Assembly: GCF_001658005.1 (NCBI RefSeq)
Contig: NZ_CP015987.1
Coordinates: 922,001 to 986,000 of the forward strand
Direction: 5' to 3'
Length of the DNA: 64,000 nucleotides
From: Sphingobium sp. EP60837
GTDB taxonomy: Bacteria > Pseudomonadota > Alphaproteobacteria > Sphingomonadales > Sphingomonadaceae
The notes under the pieces were generated by a model that did no database searches, had not been told where the DNA came from, and saw nothing but the letters and a program-made list of their open reading frames with translations. Below are positions 17,878 to 26,244 of the stretch, in pieces. A program made the position numbers and the translations under genes. Position 1 is the stretch's first letter. The number at the start of each line of letters is the position of its first letter.

Positions 17878-19881
17878 TCACTCCGGAAGAGCGTAGGCGA
17901 TCAGAGCGTCATTCTGGCGCGTGCCGAGATATTTGTGCCCCCCTGCCGCGATCACGACGAACTGTCGGCCATTTTTGCGCAGGCGATAGGTCATCGGCGT
18001 GGCCTGGCCGCCGCCCGGAAGGCGCGCCTGCCAGACGATTTTTCCGGTGCGAATGTCGAAAGCGCGGAAATAGTTGTCCGTTGCCGCGCCTATGAACACG
18101 AGTCCCGAAGCGGTGATGACTGAGCCCCCGAGATTGGGCACGCCGGTCTTCAGCCAGATCGGAAACGGCGCCTGGTCCCGGGTCGTGCCGAATGGAACTT
18201 CCCAAAGCCGCTTCCCCGCCTTCAGATCGATGGCGATCAGCGAGCCCCAGGGCGTCCGATTGCATGGCGCGCCAAAGGGTGACAGCATCGGTCCCATTGT
18301 GAGCCCGTATGGGGAGCCGGTCCCAGGAAGCACGGGTTGGCCCGCCTTCTGAAGCTGAGCCACCTGCGCGCGCGGAACGAGCTTCATCAAGGCCGCAGCC
18401 TGTGTGGTGTTCACGATCAGGATGTTACGATGTGGGTCTATCGAGACGCCGCCCCAGTTCGTTGCGCCCATGAAGCTGGGGAATTGTATCCAGCCACGTG
18501 TGGATGGCGGGGTGAACAGCCCTTGATAGTTTGCCGAGCGAAACAGGTCCCGGCATTTGCCACGGTCATAAGGCGTGAAGCCGTACATGGCTTCTTCGGT
18601 CAGATCCTTCGCGCGAACGATGAAGGCCGGATTGGCCGGGAAGGGCTGCGTTGAGGAAAGCTGTTCGCCGGGAACTGCGCCCGCTTGTGGAACCGGGCGT
18701 TCGACGACGGGGAAGACGGGCTTTCCGTTGCGGCGGTCGAGGATGAAGATATGACCCTGTTTGGTGGCCTGCGCGAGGGCAGGCACTACGCCCATGGCGG
18801 TCGGCAGGTCGAAGGCCACCGGCTGCGATGGCAGGTCATAATCCCATAGATCATGATGCACTGTCTGAAAGTGCCACCGCACCTTGCCTGTGGATGCGTC
18901 CAGCGCGACGACCGAGCTTGAGTAATGGTCAAGGCCCCGGCGCTCACCGCCGAAATGGTCGGGCGCGGCATTGCCCATCGGGACATAGATCATGTTCAAG
19001 GCCGGGTCCGCGGACATCGGCGCCCAACTATTGGGAGTGGAGCGGACGAGAGACTCGCCCGGGTGCGTCTTCGATGCGGACTCCATGCCGGGAGGAACGG
19101 CATTCCATGCCCAGGCGAGCTTGCCTGAATGGACATCGAAGGCGCGAATGGCGCCTGCCGGGACATCGACCCGCACATTGTCGATGACGCGTGCGTTGAC
19201 GACGATCTTATTGTCGATGAACACGGGCGGCGATGATACCGCCATGTCTCCGCGCTCATATTTGCCGAGACCCTGCCGCAGATCGAGGATGCCGCCCGCC
19301 CCGAACGACGCGCAAAGGCGCCCCGTCGCCGCGTCCAGGGCGATTAGGCGCATGTCGAGCGTTCCAGCCACGATGCGGCCCGCACAAGGCGCGCCCGCGG
19401 CAACGGCGGGATCGCGCACATAGGTGACGCCCCGGCAATTTAATTGATAGGTGCTGAAATTATCGGACTTTGGATCGAACGCCCAAATCTCGCGGCCGGA
19501 TTCAGGATCCAGAGACACGATCCGGGTGACGCCCGAGCAGGTGTAGAGCCGATTTTCCGCGATGATCGGCGTGGCCTCGAATGTGGGCGAGCTCTGTCCC
19601 AGAGCCTTGATCATCCCAATATGGTAGGTCCATGCGGGTTTCAGCGCCCAGACATTCTCAGGCGTGACCTGCGTCAGCGGCGAATATCGCGTTCCGCCTG
19701 CGTCTCCACCCCAATGATTCCAACCGGCAATGGGCCCTGCCAGATCGATGCGGGGATTGGGCGTGAACCAACCCTGCCCATAAACGTGCATGGCCGCGCC
19801 GATCAACGCGACAGGCAACAGGATCGCTAAGGCAACGCGCTTGGCTTTTCGGAAAGCACGAGGAGGCAGGCTGGAGGTCAC
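17878..19881 (-). CDS. Membrane-anchored PQQ-dependent (quinoprotein) dehydrogenase
   Basis: About 667 residues. One N-terminal membrane helix (VALAILLPVALIGAAMHVYG) is followed by an eight-bladed beta-propeller with repeated tryptophan-docking motifs (ALDAATGRLCASFG, ALDASTGKVRWHFQTVHHDLWDYDLP, AFDIRTGKIVWQARLPGG). The layout matches quinoprotein glucose/quinate-type dehydrogenases that oxidise sugars or alcohols in the periplasm and reduce ubiquinone, but it has one anchor helix instead of five. The open frame extends to 20034, overlapping the upstream gene. I prefer GTG 19881 because it avoids the overlap and places the membrane helix near the N-terminus; an ATG at 19968 is the alternative. 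No PQQ biosynthesis genes are in the window. Confidence 0.85.
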   Translation of the reverse strand: MTSSLPPRAFRKAKRVALAILLPVALIGAAMHVYGQGWFTPNPRIDLAGPIAGWNHWGGDAGGTRYSPLTQVTPENVWALKPAWTYHIGMIKALGQSSPTFEATPIIAENRLYTCSGVTRIVSLDPESGREIWAFDPKSDNFSTYQLNCRGVTYVRDPAVAAGAPCAGRIVAGTLDMRLIALDAATGRLCASFGAGGILDLRQGLGKYERGDMAVSSPPVFIDNKIVVNARVIDNVRVDVPAGAIRAFDVHSGKLAWAWNAVPPGMESASKTHPGESLVRSTPNSWAPMSADPALNMIYVPMGNAAPDHFGGERRGLDHYSSSVVALDASTGKVRWHFQTVHHDLWDYDLPSQPVAFDLPTAMGVVPALAQATKQGHIFILDRRNGKPVFPVVERPVPQAGAVPGEQLSSTQPFPANPAFIVRAKDLTEEAMYGFTPYDRGKCRDLFRSANYQGLFTPPSTRGWIQFPSFMGATNWGGVSIDPHRNILIVNTTQAAALMKLVPRAQVAQLQKAGQPVLPGTGSPYGLTMGPMLSPFGAPCNRTPWGSLIAIDLKAGKRLWEVPFGTTRDQAPFPIWLKTGVPNLGGSVITASGLVFIGAATDNYFRAFDIRTGKIVWQARLPGGGQATPMTYRLRKNGRQFVVIAAGGHKYLGTRQNDALIAYALPE

Positions 19882-19936
19882 ATCTGTTCTTTCATCGGAT
19901 GAATGATCGCGCAGGTCGGAAACTTGGTCCGCCGGG

Positions 19937-20383
19937 CTAGATCTGGAACACGTCGAATGAGCCGACATGTGCGCGATTATGCTTGATACGCTCCACCATG
20001 CGCCAGCAGCCATCGATCTTACGCCAGCGATCATGATAGTCGCCTAGCGTGGCGAAGGTGAGGTGCTTGCGTTCGCCAATCCCTAGATGCATGTCGCTGA
20101 CATAGCAGCGGCTCTGCGCCTCATCCCCATTCACATCGACTATGAGATTCCCAAGAAGATGCTGCGTTGGTCCGCATGTATCGAGATAGCGGCGCAGGGT
20201 AGCAATAAAGGCGGCACTGCCGTCGAGCCGGCCTTCACCAACATCGGCGACCGCGTCATCCACCAGTATTTCGGCTATCCTGCTCCAGTCGCGTTCGTCC
20301 ATCGCGCGGGCAAATTCGGCGAGCTGCCGGGCAATCTGATGGTGCGCGATCACGTCGTCCAAGGTCATGTCTATTCCGATCAT
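19937..20383 (-). CDS. NTF2/SnoaL-like protein
   Basis: A 148-residue protein with the cone-shaped NTF2 fold pattern. N-terminal helices (QLAEFARAMDERDWSRIAEIL) are followed by the strand-rich segment TQHLLGNLIVDVNGDEAQSRCYVSDMHL, and by a final sheet with a conserved WRMVERIKHNR. Such SnoaL-like proteins act as small isomerases, cyclases or hydratases on ring compounds, or have no enzyme activity. Its start overlaps the stop of the upstream TetR gene by ATGA, so the two are co-translated, and the PQQ dehydrogenase gene follows. Function remains open. Confidence 0.8.
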   Translation of the reverse strand: MIGIDMTLDDVIAHHQIARQLAEFARAMDERDWSRIAEILVDDAVADVGEGRLDGSAAFIATLRRYLDTCGPTQHLLGNLIVDVNGDEAQSRCYVSDMHLGIGERKHLTFATLGDYHDRWRKIDGCWRMVERIKHNRAHVGSFDVFQI

Positions 20384-20997
20384 CTGTTTCCATTCCTTTG
20401 AAAGAAATGGCGCATCTGCGACGCCATGATCCTGGTCGCTGTGTCGCCCGGATCGCGCAGGTGCTGGCGGACGAGATGAAAGCAGGTCTGGTCTATCCCA
20501 AGCAGAAGGATTTGCGCCTCAAGCATGACATCGCTGTCCTGCTTGGCTGCGGCGAAGGCTGGCTGCAGTTCTGCCAGCATGTCGATCAGCGCGTCGCGCT
20601 GAAGCGATATTTTGCGGTATAGCTGCTCTTCCAGCGCGGCCACTTGGGTGAGGAGAGTGCAGGTTTCCACATTAGACCGGTGAAAATTGAGATAGCCCGC
20701 TGTCCATGCCATGAGTTCGGGAAGTTGTGGGTTACACAATTCTGCAAGGTGACGAAAAACGGGCTTCCACGCGGGTTCGAAATCTTCGGCTATGGCTATG
20801 ACCACCGCGAGTTTCCCATCGAAATGGCTGTAAAATGCGGCCCGGCTGACGCCTGCCTTCACCAATATCTGTTCGATTGAACTGGCGACATAGCCGCGTT
20901 CCGAAAACACCTTCAGCGCCGCCTGTGCGATAATGTGGCGCGTGCGGGAGCGCTGCTCCTCCTGCAACTGATTTCGCCGGGGTGTGACGGTTTCCAA
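20380..20997 (-). CDS. TetR-family transcriptional regulator
   Basis: A 205-residue regulator. The N-terminal helix-turn-helix covers about residues 20-65 (ALKVFSERGYVASSIEQILVKAGVSRAAFYSHFDGK) and the rest is an all-helical ligand domain. It is first in an operon with the NTF2-like and PQQ dehydrogenase genes and divergent from an SDR gene. A palindrome in the shared promoter region (21053-21065) is a likely operator, so it may control both directions and respond to a substrate of these enzymes. Confidence 0.88.
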   Translation of the reverse strand: METVTPRRNQLQEEQRSRTRHIIAQAALKVFSERGYVASSIEQILVKAGVSRAAFYSHFDGKLAVVIAIAEDFEPAWKPVFRHLAELCNPQLPELMAWTAGYLNFHRSNVETCTLLTQVAALEEQLYRKISLQRDALIDMLAELQPAFAAAKQDSDVMLEAQILLLGIDQTCFHLVRQHLRDPGDTATRIMASQMRHFFQRNGNR

Positions 20998-21052
20998 AAA
21001 TGTCAGCTCCGATGTTCGGCTAACGAGCTAGCATGGTCCGTGCAGAGTGACA

Positions 21053-21065
21053 ATACAAAGTGTAT
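21053..21065. promoter_or_regulatory. Palindromic operator candidate
   Basis: ATACA-AAG-TGTAT is a perfect 5-bp inverted repeat with a 3-base centre, 56 bp upstream of the TetR start in the gap shared with the SDR gene. The size and position suit a TetR operator core. No other gene is seen in the 300-bp gap from 20998 to 21297. Confidence 0.45.
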
Positions 21066-21297
21066 GGGCGAACGATGTGTATGGGGGGGGAACGCCACAC
21101 TGGTTGGGCCGCTGTGCTGGAAGAGGGTTCGATGTCTGTCGCGCGCTGCCTAGGCGCAGCTGTCCAATCGCTTAGCCGTGGAAGCGATGGGCGCCCGACA
21201 ATGTCGTTCAATGATCCAGCCCTTGAGCTATGGATGGCTTTCTCCTACCGGAGAGCGGCTGAATAGTGCGAAAAAGACAGGTTTGGGAGGCATCGCT

Positions 21298-22080
21298 GTG
21301 GTTGATAAACGCGTTGCGATCGTCACCGGCGGTGGAACGGGCGTCGGGGCCGCGTCGGCCAAAGCTCTCGCTGCCGACGGATATAATGTGTTGGTGAACT
21401 ACGCCCGCAGCAAGGACGCGGCGGACGATGTGGTCGCCCATATCGTTGCAGGCGGCGGCGACGCTGTTGCGGTGCGCGGTGATGTCGCGAGCGACCATGA
21501 TTGCCGAGCGCTCGCTTCGGCCGCAGTTGGTCGCTGGGGCCGCATCGATGCTCTGGTCCACTCGGCGGGAGTGACCCAGTTCGTGTCGATGAGCGATCTG
21601 GAAGGGCAGGATGCCGAGGACTTCCATCGTATCTATGGCGTGAATGTTATCGGTGCTTATCAAATGGCGCGGGCGGTGCTCCCTGCGATGCGCGCGCAAG
21701 AAGGGGGCGCCATCATACTCGTTTCCTCGATCTCCAGCTTGAATGGAACCGGCAGCTCTTACGCCTATGCGGCGTCCAAGGGAGCCCTGAACACCTTGAC
21801 CATGGCGCTGTCCCGTAATCTCGCTCCGATCCGCGTCAATGCCGTGCTACCCGGCGTGATAGATGGCGACTGGCTTCGCAGGGGGTTGGGGGAGGACGGA
21901 TTCGATCAGGCCCGCAAGACGTTCGAGGACGCATCCGCACTAGGCCGCTTGTGCACGCCAGAGGACATCGCCTCCACGATCCGGTGGCTGGTGAGCGAGG
22001 CCCGCGCGATGACGGGCCAGCTTGTTACGATCGATGCGGGGGCGATGATCGGCCGCCCCCCGCAAGTTGTACTCCGCTAG
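21298..22080 (+). CDS. SDR-family oxidoreductase
   Basis: A 260-residue classical SDR: TGGGTGVG at about residues 10-17, the active-site serine in LVSSISS, YAAASK-type YAYAASKGAL with the catalytic Tyr/Lys, and the C-terminal family ending (RAMTGQLVTIDAGAMIG). It likely reduces a ketone or oxidises an alcohol with NAD(P). I start it at GTG 21298, with GGGAGG at 8 bp, because the longer frame from 21178 adds 40 residues unlike any SDR. It is divergent from the TetR gene. Confidence 0.87.
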   Translation: MVDKRVAIVTGGGTGVGAASAKALAADGYNVLVNYARSKDAADDVVAHIVAGGGDAVAVRGDVASDHDCRALASAAVGRWGRIDALVHSAGVTQFVSMSDLEGQDAEDFHRIYGVNVIGAYQMARAVLPAMRAQEGGAIILVSSISSLNGTGSSYAYAASKGALNTLTMALSRNLAPIRVNAVLPGVIDGDWLRRGLGEDGFDQARKTFEDASALGRLCTPEDIASTIRWLVSEARAMTGQLVTIDAGAMIGRPPQVVLR

Positions 22081-22271
22081 CTCAGGTTCCGCCGCGCAGG
22101 TGTTCGAGCCACTCTCACAGAGCATTGGCGTTGGGCGAGCAGGCGTAATCTAGACGCGACTTTCCCGCAGCATTCGATAGATTTTTCCGGGAAAAGGCGT
22201 TTACGGGCGACAGCAGGCCGAATATCCGCTATTGCATCATTATTGCGCGGAATTTGCTGCAGGCATCCGCC

Positions 22272-22535
22272 GTGACTGAGAGACCAACGCGCTCCCGCTT
22301 GCAAGCCGAGGAGCGCTTCATGGACGACCTGAATTATTTGCTGCGACGAGAGCAGGAAGAACTGCTTCGCGCACAATATGCGCCATGCATATCAACGCGC
22401 GCGGCATATCAAGGGCTGGCGCAAGGCTATGCCCGGCGCATTCGCGACCATCGTCTCCCTTACCGGTCGAAGAGGGCGGACGGGTCCACGCCCTTTAACC
22501 CCTTTCCTTTCGGGCCTTGGGGAAATCAAGCATGA
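22272..22535 (+). CDS. Small conserved-looking protein, first of a three-gene micro-cassette
   Basis: An 87-residue hydrophilic protein. A TERPTRSRLQAEERF N-terminus is followed by a helix of DLNYLLRREQEELLRAQ type and then STRAAYQGLAQGYARRI. No domain of known function is recognised. The start is taken as GTG 22272 because the TERP(T/S)RSRL block begins there; an ATG lies at 22254. Its stop overlaps the next ATG by ATGA, which supports real translation. A broken relative of this gene lies at 26520-26662 on the other strand. The strong helix and charge pattern suggest a small cytoplasmic binding protein. Confidence 0.6.
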   Translation: MTERPTRSRLQAEERFMDDLNYLLRREQEELLRAQYAPCISTRAAYQGLAQGYARRIRDHRLPYRSKRADGSTPFNPFPFGPWGNQA

Positions 22536-22774
22536 GCCGGGTCATCCATATCGATCAGTCCCCGTCCGCCATCGAAGCGCTCTGCGCCAAGCATATGTTT
22601 CGGATGTCCACGGTCGAGCCGCTGCTGTCTGGCGGGTCGAGGGTTGTGTTGCTCGATCCCAGGGACGCGGAGGCGCTTCGCGTCATTATGAAGCACAAGC
22701 TGATCCTGGGCGAGGTAAAGCGTTCTCCCTCTCATATCGCCCGGCAGTTGCCGCCCAATGGTTCACGGAGATAA
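22532..22774 (+). CDS. Small protein of unknown function, second of the micro-cassette
   Basis: An 80-residue protein beginning MSRVIHIDQSPSAIEALCAKH, with a central hydrophobic patch (SRVVLLDPRDAEALRVIMK) and a basic tail. The two halves suggest one beta-alpha unit. No family is recognised. It overlaps the preceding gene by four bases and is followed after 2 bp by a GTG start, so three tiny genes form one translationally coupled unit. Confidence 0.6.
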   Translation: MSRVIHIDQSPSAIEALCAKHMFRMSTVEPLLSGGSRVVLLDPRDAEALRVIMKHKLILGEVKRSPSHIARQLPPNGSRR

Positions 22775-22776
22775 TT

Positions 22777-22950
22777 GTGGAACAATCCCATCGTCTGGAA
22801 CGCGGGCGGCTCGCGGCGCTCAGTCAGGCTCTTCTGGCAAATTGTCCGCGGCAGAAAAGCCAGCATGAGGAACAAGCCCGAGCCTATGCTAAGATCATTG
22901 ATGTGTTGAGCCGCGAGGGACATGAAGCCCTCGCGCGCTTGCGCGACTGA
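22777..22950 (+). CDS. Very small helical protein, third of the micro-cassette
   Basis: A 57-residue, almost wholly helical protein (RLERGRLAALSQALLANC, then EEQARAYAKIIDVLSREGHEALARLRD). It starts at GTG 22777, two bases after the previous stop, with GGAG at 7 bp. The same frame is open further upstream, but that part lies over the two preceding genes. Role unknown; its size and charge would suit a partner for the other two small proteins. Confidence 0.5.
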   Translation: MEQSHRLERGRLAALSQALLANCPRQKSQHEEQARAYAKIIDVLSREGHEALARLRD

Positions 22951-23051
22951 TCGGGAGCGGCGGCGAACGAGCCTCGGGAACAGGAGCGAGCTTCGCGAAG
23001 TTCTTCGCGTGCTGGCAGCCAAAACCGGCCGCGAGCAGATCAGGATATTGC

Positions 23052-23864
23052 ATGCGCCTTAAAGTGGAAGCGAGGCTCGCCTATCATATGCCGCAGCAGG
23101 CTGACGTGCTTCTGGCGATTGAAGGCGCGCAGATGCCGGAGCAGCGGCTGGTAAATGACCTGCTGACCGTCCGTGGCACCGAACCGTTGCGCACCGTGCC
23201 GGGCGATGATGGGATTGGCCGCAGAACCTGGGCTACCGCGCAGGGTGATTTTCTGGCGGAATATCACGGCACCTTCGACGTGGAGCGAGGCGCCAGGTCT
23301 TTGATAGGGCTGCCCGTCTCCGCGCGACCCGATCTGCCTGCCCATGTCATACCCTATCTTTGGCCTAGCCGGTTCTGCCAGTCCGATCGCTTCGTATCTT
23401 TCGTGGCGCGAGAGTTCGGAGACTTTGATGGAGGGGCGAAGATCGATGCGATGGCGCAGTGGATACGCCGCAACATCGATTACAGGCTGGGTGCGAGTCA
23501 CGGCACGACGAGTGCGGTCGATAGCTTTGTGGCGCGCGAGGGGGTCTGCCGGGACTTTTCGCATGTGATGGCGGCCTTTGCCCGCGCAGCTGGTATCCCG
23601 GCGCGCCTGGTTTCGGCCTATGCCTGGCAGCTGGACCCGCCCGACTTTCATGCTGTCGTCGATGTCTGGCTGGACGATGGCTGGCACCTGGTCGACGCCA
23701 GCGGGCTTGCTCCAGTGGAGGGGCTTGTGCGCGTAGCCGTCGGAAGAGACGCCACCGACATCTCGTTCATGACGATTTTCGGATATGCGGAGCTGGTCAG
23801 TCAGGAGGTTTGCGTGACCTGTCTGACGGCTGATACGGTGGACAGCCCTCCGCTCGAAAACTGA
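23052..23864 (+). CDS. Transglutaminase-like cysteine protein
   Basis: A 270-residue protein. An N-terminal beta-rich domain of the bacterial transglutaminase type covers about residues 1-100, and a papain-like core follows. The catalytic triad is visible: Cys166 in GVCRDFSH, His200 in DFHAVVDVW and Asp215 in LVDASG. Such proteins usually act as proteases or amide-cleaving or -forming enzymes rather than true cross-linkers. No signal peptide is seen. CAGGATATTGC precedes the ATG. It is convergent with the spermidine-synthase-like gene, 12 bp away. The substrate is unknown. Confidence 0.87.
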   Translation: MRLKVEARLAYHMPQQADVLLAIEGAQMPEQRLVNDLLTVRGTEPLRTVPGDDGIGRRTWATAQGDFLAEYHGTFDVERGARSLIGLPVSARPDLPAHVIPYLWPSRFCQSDRFVSFVAREFGDFDGGAKIDAMAQWIRRNIDYRLGASHGTTSAVDSFVAREGVCRDFSHVMAAFARAAGIPARLVSAYAWQLDPPDFHAVVDVWLDDGWHLVDASGLAPVEGLVRVAVGRDATDISFMTIFGYAELVSQEVCVTCLTADTVDSPPLEN

Positions 23865-23876
23865 GCTGCCGGAACC

Positions 23877-24581
23877 TCAATCGCCCTTGGATGCGAGCCA
23901 GATCGTGTGGATTACATGTTCCTCACCAGCCAGGGCAGGGATGCTCACCTCGTCCACGCCAAAACCAGCTTGTTCAAGGCGATCGACAAAGTCGTCATCC
24001 GTATAGGCCGACCATATGGCGAGGATGCCGCCCGGCTTCAGGGCCTCACGCGCCACTCGCAGTCCCCAGTTGCAATAAAGCCGTTCGTTGGGAAGGTGGA
24101 TCATTCCGTCAGGACCGTTATCGACGTCGAGAAGAATGGCGTCGAATCCCGCCTTGTGCCTGACGATCACGTCGTGAACATCGGCCATCTCCAGCGACAA
24201 GCGGGGATCGATGAGATAGTCCTTGAACAGATGCGCCAACGGACCTCTGGCCCATTTGACGACCTCGGGCACAAGTTCGGCCACGACGACTTCTGCCGTA
24301 GATGACAGTGAACGGAGGGTCGCGCCCAGCGTGAAACCCATGCCGAGCCCACCGATAAGGATGCGGCCGTCGCGGTGGGATAGCCGATCGCATGCCAGCG
24401 TCGCCAGGGCCTCTTCCGAATGGCGAACCTGATTGCCCATCAGTTCATCGTCGCCGAACTGGATCGAATAATCGTCCCCGCGACGCCACAGCATCAGTTC
24501 GCCGCCATCGGGCAGCTTGGCTGTGTCAACCAGCTCTACGGGAATTTCTTCCCTGTCATCTTGTGACGCCAACGCTGTCAT
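23877..24581 (-). CDS. Spermidine-synthase-like methyltransferase-fold protein
   Basis: A 234-residue Rossmann-fold protein. The SAM/dcSAM-binding motif is GGLGMGFTLGATL near residue 97, then AELVPEVVKWA, and the acidic loop LLDVDNGPDG. This pattern is that of spermidine synthase-like proteins, which either transfer aminopropyl groups or are orphan methyltransferases. The N-terminal tetramerisation hairpin of true spermidine synthases is reduced here, so polyamine synthesis is not certain. Ribosome-binding is weak. A 73-residue gene lies 6 bp upstream, possibly in the same unit. Confidence 0.78.
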   Translation of the reverse strand: MTALASQDDREEIPVELVDTAKLPDGGELMLWRRGDDYSIQFGDDELMGNQVRHSEEALATLACDRLSHRDGRILIGGLGMGFTLGATLRSLSSTAEVVVAELVPEVVKWARGPLAHLFKDYLIDPRLSLEMADVHDVIVRHKAGFDAILLDVDNGPDGMIHLPNERLYCNWGLRVAREALKPGGILAIWSAYTDDDFVDRLEQAGFGVDEVSIPALAGEEHVIHTIWLASKGD

Positions 24582-24587
24582 TGCGTG

Positions 24588-24809
24588 TTATGACCGTGAC
24601 TTTAGCTGGTCATATTGACCAGGCTCCGCCTTGAAGACGTCCCGAGCAAAGTTACGGACTGCAGCCGCTGATTTGAACGTCTCGTCCTGCAGATGGGAGG
24701 TTACGAGTGGATAGCCTTGAGAATTATAGCGGGTCTCCCGAACCGTGAGCCGAAAGTTCCCTTCATCATCCTTGCTGATCAGATAGGGGCGGACTGCTTC
24801 TCGGCTCAT
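24588..24809 (-). CDS. Small conserved-looking protein
   Basis: A 73-residue basic protein with alternating beta segments (PYLISKDDEGNFRLTVRETRYN) and a C-terminal helix (AAAVRNFARDVFKAE). The layout resembles a single small DNA- or ligand-binding domain, but I do not recognise a family. CAGGAGTCTCC stands before the ATG, and it ends 6 bp before the spermidine-synthase-like gene. Confidence 0.6.
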   Translation of the reverse strand: MSREAVRPYLISKDDEGNFRLTVRETRYNSQGYPLVTSHLQDETFKSAAAVRNFARDVFKAEPGQYDQLKSRS

Positions 24810-24869
24810 GGAGACTCCTGACTGTAATTTAGATTATCGGCAGCAAAGAAGTGCTGCCGGGGATGGAGG

Positions 24870-25013
24870 TTAGCCCACCATCGCCATGACAACGCGCTTC
24901 AATTCACTGCTCGACAGGGTCGCCGGGCGACCCGGAGCAGGAGACCGCGCCTCTAACCGGCATAAGGCCGGGGAGAGCGTTGCGCGTTTTTCGGGTTTGG
25001 AAAACATATTCAT
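24870..25013 (-). CDS. Very small protein of unknown function
   Basis: A 47-residue basic protein (MNMFSKPEKRATLSPALC at the start, ELKRVVMAMVG at the end). It is preceded by AAGGACTGATT, a good ribosome-binding site. A longer reading of the frame to 25166 would have no ribosome-binding site. The start and short length make it a modest-confidence gene. It lies between a 73-residue gene and the DUF6481 gene. Confidence 0.45.
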   Translation of the reverse strand: MNMFSKPEKRATLSPALCRLEARSPAPGRPATLSSSELKRVVMAMVG

Positions 25014-25162
25014 AATCAGTCCTTGCGGTCTATGCCGCGTTTCAATGTATGTCTCGCCGCACGGCACAGCCTGTGTCAGGCGCGGCCAAATTGTCGGCGA
25101 GGACATGAAGTGTGTATCTGGGAATGCGCCGCATCGGCCAAAAAGGCTTTGCAGCGCCCCGC

Positions 25163-25498
25163 TCAAGACGATGCCCGGTTCTTTCGGGCGAGATAGCGTG
25201 CGTCGCGGGCCGACTTGCGTTCAGCCTCACTGAGTTCGGGCTTTTGCTTGGCTGCCTTTGCAGCAGCCTCTTCGCTGGCCTGCGCCCGCTTGGCCGCCTT
25301 TTGCTCTTTCGCCGCGAGTAGTGCGTTCTGGCGCTTTTCCCGCGCCGCAGCCTCCTTAGCAAGGCGGCGTTCCACATCTTCGGGGGCGGAAGCCCGAACC
25401 ACCGGCGCTTTGGTCCGCAATCGGTCGAGAACCTCTGTCCGGGCGCTCGCCGCAGCGGCTATGCGCTCCTGGAAATGTGGTTCCTTATATCTTTTCAT
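25163..25498 (-). CDS. DUF6481 family protein
   Basis: A 111-residue, highly charged, almost wholly helical protein rich in Ala, Lys, Arg and Glu. The start MKRYKEPHFQERIAAAASAR fits the DUF6481 family, whose members begin with a KEP-F-ER pattern. A coiled coil is likely from about residue 45 to 100. The family is often found near cold-shock genes in alphaproteobacteria, as here; RNA-related function is only a guess. AGGACTTTCC lies upstream of the ATG. Confidence 0.8.
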   Translation of the reverse strand: MKRYKEPHFQERIAAAASARTEVLDRLRTKAPVVRASAPEDVERRLAKEAAAREKRQNALLAAKEQKAAKRAQASEEAAAKAAKQKPELSEAERKSARDARYLARKNRASS

Positions 25499-25542
25499 TA
25501 AGAGGAAAGTCCTGTCTTTTTAAAATTCGTGCGGGCCATCGC

Positions 25543-25560
25543 GGGCGGCCGAAGCCGCCC
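25543..25560 (-). terminator. Hairpin downstream of the cold-shock gene
   Basis: A perfect 7-bp GC stem (GGGCGGC/GCCGCCC) with a 4-base loop that reads TTCG on the cspA strand. It lies 12 bp after the cold-shock stop codon. A T-containing run follows only about 18 bases later, so it may stabilise or end the transcript without being a classical terminator. Confidence 0.45.
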
Positions 25561-25571
25561 AGCGCCTGCCT

Positions 25572-25778
25572 TCACGCAGGTTGGAGGTTGGTTGCCGATG
25601 CCTTGCCGCGCTGATCAGTTTCCAGCGTGTAGGACACGCGCTGATCCTTCTCGAGCGTGCGCATGCCCGCCCGTTCAACGGCGGTGATGTGCACGAAGGC
25701 GTCGCCGCCGCCGCTTTCCGGCGCGATGAAACCATAGCCCTTGTCGGCGTTGAAGAATTTGACTGTTCCGGTGATCAT
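25572..25778 (-). CDS. cspA: Cold-shock protein
   Basis: A 68-residue single OB-fold protein. RNP1 is KGYGFIAPE and RNP2 is DAFVHITAV, both intact. These proteins bind single-stranded RNA and DNA and act as RNA chaperones. AAGGAGCTCC precedes the start. It lies 74 bp from the DUF6481 gene on the same strand. The symbol marks family membership; which of the cell's several csp genes it is cannot be said. Confidence 0.93.
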   Translation of the reverse strand: MITGTVKFFNADKGYGFIAPESGGGDAFVHITAVERAGMRTLEKDQRVSYTLETDQRGKASATNLQPA

Positions 25779-26049
25779 ATTGGAGCTCCTTGTCCAAATT
25801 TCATGGGAGCACGCGAAGATGCGCGCATCCTAGCTTCAAGAGGCAAATGTGGGACAAAGGAGAGCCGAGGCGGCCCGATATCCGTCGAAGCGCGACGTTC
25901 AGCGAGATGTTGATAGCACAAGTCGATGCAAAAGCAAAATGCGGGTGCTAGGCCGACCGGTCGACCGCTTTCCATCTGTCTTGGAGAGCCTCTTTATCTC
26001 CCGTTGTTTTCGCCTTATTGCCACACCCATGGCGTGACTGGATGCGCCG

Positions 26050-26205
26050 TTATTTCGAGGGCGCAGCCTCGTCCCGCTTGGCTTGAGCCAGTGCGTCATT
26101 CAAGGTCGAATATCGCCATTCCCGATAATGGTAGCGATATGCCGGCACTTTGGTGATGCCATAGCGAGCCATGAGTTCGGCTTCGACCTCCGGGGCAACA
26201 GTCAT
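26050..26205 (-). CDS. Short protein (51 residues) of unknown function
   Basis: A 51-residue frame beginning MTVAPEVEAELMARYGITKVPAYRY and ending with DAALAQAK-type charged residues (NDALAQAKRDEAAPSK). GGGAGAGAAAA stands directly before the ATG at ideal spacing. An aromatic core (YRYHYREWRYS) lies in the middle. It is too short for the usual length cut-off but has good start signals and lies 39 bp downstream of the DUF2384-like gene on the same strand. No family is recognised; a toxin role is unlikely from its sequence. Confidence 0.6.
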   Translation of the reverse strand: MTVAPEVEAELMARYGITKVPAYRYHYREWRYSTLNDALAQAKRDEAAPSK

Positions 26206-26244
26206 TTTTCTCTCCCATCCTGATTAGCGAGTTGGGCGGCAGGA

